Source: Cryptomeria japonica
Lineage: Eukaryota > Streptophyta > Pinopsida > Cupressales > Cupressaceae
NCBI RefSeq assembly: GCF_030272615.1
Contig: NC_081412.1
Coordinates: forward strand, 667,288,352 to 667,352,351
Direction of reading: 5' to 3'
Length of the DNA stretch: 64,000 nt
This document shows positions 55,980-64,000 of this stretch, one piece after another; position 1 is the stretch's first letter; every line of letters starts with the position of its first letter. Position numbers and translations under genes: made by a program. The notes beneath the pieces are model-generated. The model did not search any database, was not told the origin of the DNA, and saw only the letters and a program-made list of their open reading frames with translations.

Positions 55980-57620
55980 GAAAAATTCAATCTATAATCC
56001 TCCCCTTAGAAGAATCTATGCTAAATGGGCACAAAAATGTAAAATGTCTCTCATATGCTGCTCTACCTTAGGGCACTAAACAATAAATAAATTACCCTTC
56101 AAAACCATTTTTGTATCCCGCATAGCCCTCCTCTTTAAAAATACTCGTACATGACATCCATAAACGAAAGCTATGCAAGAATTTGGGAGTTCGTTTCAAA
56201 TGATATTTGGAATATCTCAACTTTTCATCTCACCATGAAGTGGAGTTTCAAACTGCTGGAAACATTTTAGACAAAATCACATCCAATAGGATATGTGATT
56301 GCAACATGTATTGTGCCATATCTAAGGCTCAAATTTCGGTCACTGAAAAGTGCCAACCAAGTTCTAAAAGACCATGAAAATACCACAATATGCTCTTTGA
56401 AATGCGTATAGTTTGAATTGAAAACACATAGCGTGACTTCAAATTAATGGAAGGAGATTCAGATAAAAACTACAAAGGATCTTAGCAAAAAAATGCTTCA
56501 AACTCTCAGCTTTTTAGTTACAGATACGTTTTTATTTGTTTGGAGCAAATATGTCCATTGTACACAAGCAATACTGTTCTTGCATTTTCCGTCCTCGGTT
56601 ATTGCTGTGGATGAGAAGAATAGTTAGATCTTTTCTATCCATATTTTACCGATTGGCCTATTGTTAAAAATTGCTCAATCACAAGTCAGCTTAATTCGCA
56701 GTTTGAATCACAATCACAAATTAGAGAAGCCACTGCAAGTTACCACAACATCAACTCCACAAACAACATGATTTGAGTTCAGATCCCACAAGCAGTATGT
56801 TCGAAATAAAAATTCCACATCAACTTTACATGTAAACATAATTCTAGTTTCAAATCTCATAAGCAATATGATTCGAGATCAAATCCTATATTACCTCATT
56901 CCTGGTCAAAGTTATTAGAGTTCTTTATATAAAAAGCTTAAGAATAAAATCAAAATAATTGCGTGTGCCTCGCTACATACCAGATTGAGCTTTTGCTGTA
57001 GGTTTACAATTACAAGCGATATGACACCATTATTGGGAATGTCAGCATACAATAACTTCACCTCTAAACTAAATGGTTAGTTAATTTTGTCCCAAACACA
57101 AAGCGAAACCTTTATTTCACTTATGGTTTTTGACAGGGACCAAAACACACTTTCTATCTTTCAAATGAATTGATTACTTCTATCTTTGATCTGATGATTC
57201 CCTCAAGAGGAGTGTCAAAGAATCCTCAAAATGATGGAATCAAAAACTATTACGCAGTTGCTTGCAGACAATATTATGCTTACCTTTGAAAATCTGAAAT
57301 CTTTGATACCTATATTTATTCCTATTTTTTGGCAGGGCACTTCCCTGGAGACCCACCATCCCAGTAGTAGTCTAATTCCGTTGTATGTTGAAGCTACTGC
57401 TGCTATGCTGAAGACCCATTCTACCAAGGCTACACTTAAAAGTTAACTTAGACAATAGAATCAGGAAATCTTACATTTTGGATGATTTGAAAGCAGCTAG
57501 AATAGCTGATATGACCAAGTATCTGAATATTACTCCAGCTTAATGAGGCTTTAATATTACTCCGATAAGATTCGACACCACATCTTTTTACTTCGAATTT
57601 GAGATGATCATCCACAGGAT
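55980..57620. other. Intergenic region downstream of the glycosyltransferase gene
   Basis: About 1.6 kb, AT-rich, with no domain-bearing frame or clear repeat. The part next to 57,620 probably holds the 3' UTR of the gene. Confidence 0.6.
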
Positions 57621-59177
57621 TCAATCCCCACCAGTAAGAGGATACTTACAGAAATCAATGCCCGTCCAATTCCCTTTTGCAATGCACAGAAGCAGCCTCT
57701 CGTAAGCAGCCCCCATCTTCTTGGCCGTAAACAAACTCTCTGCCCTCCTCCTGCAGTTCCACCCCTTCTCCTTCAAAACCCCCTTACCATCCTCCAAAAC
57801 CCTCTCCAGCCCTTTCTTCAAAGACTCAAGCCTGGGACTAAAAGTATACCCAAAATCCTCACTCACAATCAAACTCTTAACCACGCTCGCAAAGTGCGAC
57901 ACCATAACCGCCTTCCCACAAAGCATGGCCTCAATGGTCGTGTGGTCGAGCCCCTGCGCCCTCAAAGTCGGGTTCAGGAAAACATCCAGCGCATTATAGA
58001 ATCCCCCCAGCTGAGCCGCACCGAGTGGCCCAAGAACTTTTACATTCTGCCCCAATTCCTTATATCTAGCCGCCCATGGCCCGTCCCCTGCAATTAAAAC
58101 GAAAAAATTAGGGTTTCCAGAACCCGAGCTTCCAATTATGGTTTGCAGCGCCTCGAAAACCAGCGGGTGGCCCTTATCCTTCACCAGCCGCCCGGCCATG
58201 CCAATCACCAGATCTGCGCTCTCCGGGATCCCGTACTTGAGCCGAAAAGATTTTCCAGCAGATTCATCCGGCTTAAAGAGCCCTTCGTCCACGCCATTGA
58301 TAATCACATGAACTCTTTCTCTCGGCAGCATGTAGATTGTGCGCAGGACTTCTCCGACCGAGTCACTGGTGCCAACATGGTGAGCATACGAGGGAAAAAA
58401 TTTCACCTCCTCGATTACTCGTTGCAGGCGATCGTTCAAGGCTCTCTGCAAGTCAAGTGTTCGAGGCTCAGCAGGGTTTCTGGTGAGATCCTGCACTATA
58501 TCCGAATGAATCGTCTCGTAGCCGATGCCATGCCATGACGCAACAACGTTAGGCAACCCCGCTGCCTGGCCGTGCGCCAGCGCAACAGATTCAGAGTGAA
58601 TCACATCGAACCCCGTTTTCCCTTCTGCATTTCTCAGGGTTTGATTAACCATCACAAATTGATCCCATGCTTCGTGGGAATTTAAGTTCCCAGCCGCAGT
58701 GGGCTTCGAGAAATGAAAAGTCATTAGCTTGAGGTCAGCTGTGTCCAGCGGGGCTCGATCCCGGGGCGCCGAGGTCGTAAAGACGTGGATTTCATGGCCG
58801 CGGAGAGCGAGTTCGCGATGCAGGGTTCGAGCGTGGCGTTCAAGTCCTCCAGCGGCGAAGCCCAGCGGCCATTTTTTCACAAACAGGGCTATTTTCAACC
58901 GCGGGTTCGAGTCCCGCCGCGAGGGGAAGCTGAGCTCATTCCACGAGCTGGAAAGCTCGCGCAAGTCACCTCGGAAGGGGACTCGATCCGGGGATGTGAT
59001 ACTTGTTGTCCTGCAGGGAGGCTGGAGATTGTGGGCAGGAGATAGGAAAAGCCAGGGGGCGTAGAGGAGGAAGGAGAGGAAGAGTAAGAAGAACCAGATA
59101 ATGTACCAGTTGCACATCTTCGTACTGTTCTTTGCCTTGCTCTGGATTTCATGGCTCCAACTGCTGCCATTGCCCAT
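57621..59177 (-). CDS. GT4-family glycosyltransferase, type II membrane protein
   Basis: 518 codons in one exon. A short basic N-terminus is followed by a hydrophobic anchor at residues ~24-46 ('WYIIWFFLLFLSFLLYAPW'), suggesting a Golgi or ER lumenal enzyme. The N-terminal Rossmann half has 'FAAGGLERHARTLHREL' (110-123) and 'VIHSESVALAHG'. The C-terminal donor-binding half has 'IINGVDEGLF', 'GMAGRLVKDKGH', 'LIAGDGPW' and 'LRAQGLDHTTIEAMLCGKAV'. In the last, the E-x7-E motif of GT4 retaining enzymes appears as Q-x7-E. Plants have a small uncharacterised GT4 clade of about this length, so sugar and acceptor are unknown. Codon use is GC-richer than its surroundings. It is the only host gene I can support; the first in-frame ATG with the anchor was chosen as start. 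Confidence 0.9.
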   Translation of the reverse strand: MGNGSSWSHEIQSKAKNSTKMCNWYIIWFFLLFLSFLLYAPWLFLSPAHNLQPPCRTTSITSPDRVPFRGDLRELSSSWNELSFPSRRDSNPRLKIALFVKKWPLGFAAGGLERHARTLHRELALRGHEIHVFTTSAPRDRAPLDTADLKLMTFHFSKPTAAGNLNSHEAWDQFVMVNQTLRNAEGKTGFDVIHSESVALAHGQAAGLPNVVASWHGIGYETIHSDIVQDLTRNPAEPRTLDLQRALNDRLQRVIEEVKFFPSYAHHVGTSDSVGEVLRTIYMLPRERVHVIINGVDEGLFKPDESAGKSFRLKYGIPESADLVIGMAGRLVKDKGHPLVFEALQTIIGSSGSGNPNFFVLIAGDGPWAARYKELGQNVKVLGPLGAAQLGGFYNALDVFLNPTLRAQGLDHTTIEAMLCGKAVMVSHFASVVKSLIVSEDFGYTFSPRLESLKKGLERVLEDGKGVLKEKGWNCRRRAESLFTAKKMGAAYERLLLCIAKGNWTGIDFCKYPLTGGD

Positions 59178-59221
59178 TTTTTTCTGCTGCTATGAAAGTG
59201 TGGACGAGCCATTAGATCCAC
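58895..59221 (-). promoter_or_regulatory. Upstream out-of-frame ATG overlapping the GT4 start
   Basis: ATGs upstream (from about 59,221) open a 108-codon frame that overlaps the first ~95 codons of the GT4 gene in another phase. If transcription starts above 59,221, it could lower initiation at 59,177. Transcript start is unknown. Confidence 0.3.
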
Positions 59222-60047
59222 AGATTGGGCTTTACTTACACTGAAAAGAGACGCGCCCCCACGACTGGATTTTTCTTGATTTTCTTTTGCACGTAATAGT
59301 CAACAACGGTACGTGAACGTCGCACGGATTATTTCTTTATTAGTCGCTATGATAAGGTTTGTCGCAAAAATATTCATTACTTATTTCTCGATTTATTTGT
59401 GTGTCGCAAAAAGAGTATAAAGAAAGATGATCAATTGATTGTTAAAAACGAGTTCTTATTTAAGACTGTCAAAAGGTGATGGCCGATCACAATCATTATA
59501 AAATTAGGGGAAGTGTGTTAGCAGTTGTGTGCATCTATTGATTTAATTGCGATTCTAAACGGTACATCGGATTTGATAAAAAAAATTTTGGTTTCTAGAT
59601 AGTAACAATGTGTTGCCTAATACCTACTTAAAGATGTCCCAATAACCATGCACTTAAAATTGCCAATACTAATGCACAAACGCACCAGTAGTCATGCGTT
59701 ATGGTTACTAATAAAAGTGCACAAATAAGTCAACTATGGTCCAAAAAAGCTAAAAAATGAATGGCTATTAATACACGTGAAATTTATTAATTGACTTTTA
59801 GTTATTGTTTTTTGGTTTTTTAAAAGTTAGTAATTGGGGGGTTGGTTGTGCAAGGAGTGAACGGTTATGAACATGAATGGTAACTGGTGCTCTTCCCTTA
59901 TTTGACATACAACCTATTACAAAACATAAGAGAACAACATCAATACATCTATATGAGCAGTTGAAACAATCAATATATCCATAAGAGCAATTAGCAAGAA
60001 TCCATGATATCTTTCATATCCATACATGAGCAACTAGAATAATTAGC
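59222..60047. other. Upstream region of the GT4 gene
   Basis: Probable promoter side of the minus-strand gene; no clear TATA assignment. No other gene seen. Confidence 0.5.
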
Positions 60048-60052
60048 ATATG

Positions 60053-62102
60053 TGTAGACACCTAAAAATGTCTCTTTAATTCTACACTAATTATTCATCT
60101 ATTTAATTAAGTAATTCTTTAATTATTTGATTAAACTAATTAGTTCTTTTGATTATCACATTTAACACTTCTAATTATTCAATTTCTATTCTCAAATCAA
60201 TTAATCATCTTCCAAATATTAATTAAATATTAATTATTTAATTAATTGCGACATTTTCCTTAGTTAATTAATCTTTATTATTTAATTAATTCAATATCCT
60301 AAGTTTAAATAATTTCATTTAAATTATTTAAATTAATTAATTATTCTTCCAAATCCCCAAATTATAATTCCAAATAATTTCATTTCTTTTCATTTCATAT
60401 TTCCCCAAATTCGAATTTCATATCATTTCATCTAATTTCACATTTCTAAATTCACATTTCACCAGATTTGAATTTCAAATAATTTCATGTGCTTTTCAGC
60501 ATTCGAATGACCAAATTCAAATCCAAATTGAAAATGAAAATCTAATTCAATTTCAAATTCCTACAACACATGCTAAATCAGAACTGATTGATCAAATCAG
60601 AACTGATTGGTCAAATCAGTTGTCTAATCAGTTAAGTCAGTTAACTCATCAATCATCCTTTTTAACTCAAAATCAACTTTTTATGACTAATCCATCAATT
60701 CGGTCTACTAATCCATCAATTCAGTCATCTCCCTAGTCTATTCACTTTACTGATCAATCAAATGAGTTTACTAGTCAATCAATTGAGTTCACTCTCCAAT
60801 CAATAATGTTAATAGATCAATCAAATGAGTTAACAAATCAATCATGGCTAGTTCACAAACAATCTTTCGAGGGGGCATTATACCCCAGCGTTACCGGGGC
60901 ATACTGGGGCAGTTTTCTTTTTGTTTTCTTTGAAATAACGTCGTTCCGACATTGTCTCAAAGAGGGACAATGTAGACACCTAAAAATGTCTTATTAATTC
61001 TACACTAATTATTTGTCTATTTAATTAAGTAATTCTTTAATTATTTGATTAAACTAATTAGTTCTTCAGATTATCACATTCAACACTTCTAGTTATTCAA
61101 TTTCTATTCTCAAATCAATTAATCCTCTTCCAAATATTAATTATTTAATTAATTGCGACATTTTCTTTAGTTAAATAATATTTATTATTTAATTAATTCA
61201 ATCTCCTAAGTGTAAATAATTTAATTTAATTAATTAATTATTCTTCCACATCCCCAAATTATAATTTCAAATAATTCTAGACAAATAATTTCATTTTTTT
61301 CATTTCATATTTCCCCAAATTCGAATTTCATATCATTTCATCTAATTTCACATTTCCAAATTCACATTTCACCAAATCTGAATTTTAGATAATTTCATGT
61401 GCATTTCAATGTTTGAATGACCAAATTCAAATCCAAATTGAAAATGAAAATCTAATTCAATTTCAAATTCCTACAACACATGCTAAATCAGAACGGATTG
61501 ATCAAATTAGTTGTCTAATCAGTTAACTCAGGTAACTCATCAATAATCTTTTTTAACTCAAAATCAACTTTTTATAACTAATCCATCAATTCGATTATCT
61601 CCCTAGTCTATTCAGTTTACTAATCAATCAAATGAGTTTACTAGCCAATCAATTGAGTTCACTCTCCAATCAATCCTGTTAAAAGATCAATCAAATGAGT
61701 TAACAAATCAATCATGACTAGTTCATTGATCAATCAATTTCAATTATCTATCAATCAACACTTGAGTTCTATTTCTCACCCCCTTTGTGTTGAAAATCTA
61801 TAAATTCAACCTCTTTTCTCAATTCAAGCTAGAATCACAAAATCAGAGTCTTCAAAATTGTTGTCTATCTTATGCAGGAAATCAAGTGCAATACCTGAAA
61901 GCCACCTACATCAACAACAATGGAGAAGAGCAATGGAAGCCTTGCTATTTCAATCAGGGACTTTTAAATAGATCATTATTTCAATTCAATTGATGTTGCA
62001 TTAATCTATTGTCATTTAGGAGTAATATTGATTAGATTAGAGTTGTGATTCACTCTTTGATATCTAATTATGCAATTTACACTTAATTTACCCCTAAGTA
62101 AA
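60053..62102 (+). mobile_element. Internally deleted LTR element 'F'
   Basis: 2,050 bp with TSD ATATG at 60,048-60,052 and 62,103-62,107. It consists of a truncated 5' LTR (60,053-60,855), 115 bp of 3' internal sequence with polypurine tract (CAAAGAGGGACAA at 60,958-60,970), and a 3' LTR (60,971-62,102, 1,132 bp). The internal fragment is homologous to the region before B's 3' LTR. The LTR family is that of E. The deletion removed all coding sequence. Confidence 0.82.
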
Positions 62103-62539
62103 ATATGTATAAGAGAAGTCATGCAAATATAGTAGAATCTTGAGTTGGCAAACCAAAACCAAACTTTGGAGCAACAATATGACAACCATGACTAAAGCTA
62201 GAATGATCAGAACAATTGGAACAATCAATTTTGCAAGAAAGGCCTTAGTTCCTAAGCAATATGACTCCTTTTTTTCTGTCTGAGTAGTTGATTCACTTGG
62301 AGTTTAATGTATTGAATTTGAAGACACACCTTTAAGTTCTTCTTGGTATCTGCTTGAAATTAAGAGAAGAAACAAGCAAGACAAAAAAATATGTTAGAGT
62401 AAAGTTTTAAAACTGTGACTTCCGGATGAGCATTATGATGATCATTAAAAATTGTTGTGCATCTCTGTCTCCGTATATGCAATAAGATTACATGATGAAT
62501 TCCATCAACAATGATATTATTATGAAGTTTGAAACCAAG

Positions 62540-63260
62540 CAAAGCCCCTTTCCAATTAAGTTTATGTTAAAAAATAGCAGGTTAGTCATGAAACACATAA
62601 TTTCATTGTTTCTTAAAAAACCAACATCCCCAAAAAACATGCCACATATCTTCATGTTTCAGACAATAGGGGCAATTAAGGGGTTGGATCATAATACATC
62701 TCAACCTGCTCCCAATAGACTGTTTGCAATGTAATATCTTCCAAGTCATTAATTGAGCCTCTGAGTTGATTTTTAACTTGCAAATTTGAGCAGAAAGTTT
62801 TACCCATAAATTTTCACTAAATCTACAATTCCATTTCATGTTCAGATGATATTTCATAGGTAAATTAGGAAGAAACTGGAAATACATTTTTTTTCAAAGG
62901 AAATACTAAAAACAAATAAGATGACAACCATAGCCAATCTTTGAAAAAAATACATTTAATAGGAGTACATAGCTTCATAGATAGTTCTAATGGTACCAAA
63001 GATTCCACAAAGATCATGAATGCCTTGTTTTTATTATTTAGATTAAGTTGGGATTTAATAACATGCCATGGTAACCAATTAAATGTGGTGAAATCCCATA
63101 AATCTTCAACTTTGTTGATTCCTTTTTTGTGTAGAAAATAAGATTGTTTTTTGACAACTTAAGGCCAGGAGCTACCCATGATACAAAATATGTTTGTTCC
63201 ATTAGATAAATGAAGTGGAGAAGTTGAGCCCATGTTGAAGAAAGGCATCTCTCCATCTTA
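62540..63260 (-). pseudogene. LINE ORF2 C-terminal relic (zf-RVT region)
   Basis: Minus-strand frames at 62,887-62,603 and 63,256-63,038 read like the region after RT in plant LINEs: 'MTWKILHCKQSIGSRLRCIM', then 'CPYCLKHEDMWHVFWGCWFF', the Cys/His cluster of the zf-RVT domain. Frames are shifted against each other and carry stops. Ends not defined. Confidence 0.65.
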
Positions 63261-64000
63261 AGATATGGCTAGTATATTTCCAAGCTTTCCAAATTGATTG
63301 GAAGGGAGGTGAGGCTTTAATAGAGATGAAAGACAACTGAAGGATTTTATCTAACCAACCCCCAACCTACCATTTGCCTTTAACTGAGGTAAGATTAATT
63401 AGGGGAGGCAATGTTAATTCTTGGTTAATCTCAAGACCTTCATGAGATGGATCCAAAACCCTTAACCAACTATGCTACTTCTTCAAGCATGTTACTAAGC
63501 TTTATGACTAAATAATGATTAACTTTATTGCATATTTTGGAATTCGACTAGTATCTACTTGGAATATGTGTTTCTCTACAAGTGAAATGTCTTGGAACTT
63601 AAAATAAATTTGTGTTTTATTTTAAAAACTCTATGGGTTTGGGTCAAGTTTGTAACCATTGATTTATCATGAGTCTAGACTTGACCATTGGTTTTTCACT
63701 TAGTTATCTCTAGCTTCTTGTTGCAATGTTCACTTGGTAAAATAACACCCTCTACATGTGAATCCAACTAAACAATCTTCTCATATCCCTTTTGAATATA
63801 ACTTTTGGATCTCTCTAATCTCTTGGAATCTCTCTTGGGAAAACCTTGTTGTAACTTCATTTCAAGGTTGAAGAACTCTTTCTTGTAGGAACAAGCTCTA
63901 TATATTGCCTTCAATTTATAACACACCATTGTACTTATATCAAATCCTCGAAATAAATCACCATTTCTCTCTTACATCAAGTGCTTGGTAATATTGTTCT
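63261..64000. other. Right edge, no gene seen
   Basis: AT-rich sequence; possibly more of the LINE relic at its left part, otherwise no domain, repeat or boundary recognised. Confidence 0.5.

Noticed and set aside
58729-59064. 111-codon plus-strand frame
   Set aside because: Antisense shadow of the GT4 gene in a GC-richer region.

Overview
The window is plant nuclear DNA dominated by transposable elements. The evidence is nested LTR retrotransposons of the Ty3/Gypsy Tat type (second RNase H domain, antisense plant-mobile-domain genes), a Tnt1-like Ty1/Copia element, a tRNA-derived SINE, a LINE relic and one GT4 glycosyltransferase gene with a type II membrane anchor. The very high repeat load suggests a large-genome land plant, perhaps a gymnosperm, but that is a weak inference.

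Layout. 1-1,400: decayed minus-strand gag start and leader. 2,034-3,700: degraded Copia-like LTR. 4,218-34,363: Tat element A (TSD CTTTC), carrying two nested insertions: Tat-related gag element B at 11,372-22,600 (TSD CAAGC), which splits A's integrase, and Copia element C at 23,993-30,004 (TSD TCCTG), which splits A's antisense plant-mobile-domain gene. 34,364-41,025: decayed multi-exon gene, minisatellites and a ~359-bp satellite. 41,026-48,784: gag-only Tat-type element D (TSD GATTT). 49,369-51,754 (minus): broken transposase gene. 52,281-52,715: GA tract. 54,235-55,971 (minus): LTR plus primer-binding site of element E, interrupted by a SINE with a 14-bp TSD. 57,621-59,177 (minus): the only convincing host gene. 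60,053-62,102: internally deleted element F (TSD ATATG). 62,540-63,260 (minus): LINE relic.

How the parts relate. Elements A and D share the same primer-binding site, the same polypurine-tract region and similar LTR starts, but their coding content is complementary. A encodes protease, RT, two RNase H domains and integrase with no recognisable gag; D encodes gag plus a protease-like domain lacking the usual active-site triad, and no RT or integrase. That looks like a split gag/pol retrotransposon pair working in trans. A also carries, antisense to pol, a plant-mobile-domain gene whose introns can be read from splice signals. A GC-rich hairpin built on GGACCATGGCGCC recurs in the LTRs and leaders of A and D, in the intron of A's antisense gene, and more weakly in B.

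Hand-counted LTR differences (B 3/794, C about 5/894, A about 13/1,628, D about 27/1,193) agree with the nesting order: A first, then B and C. All alignments were done by eye without database searches.
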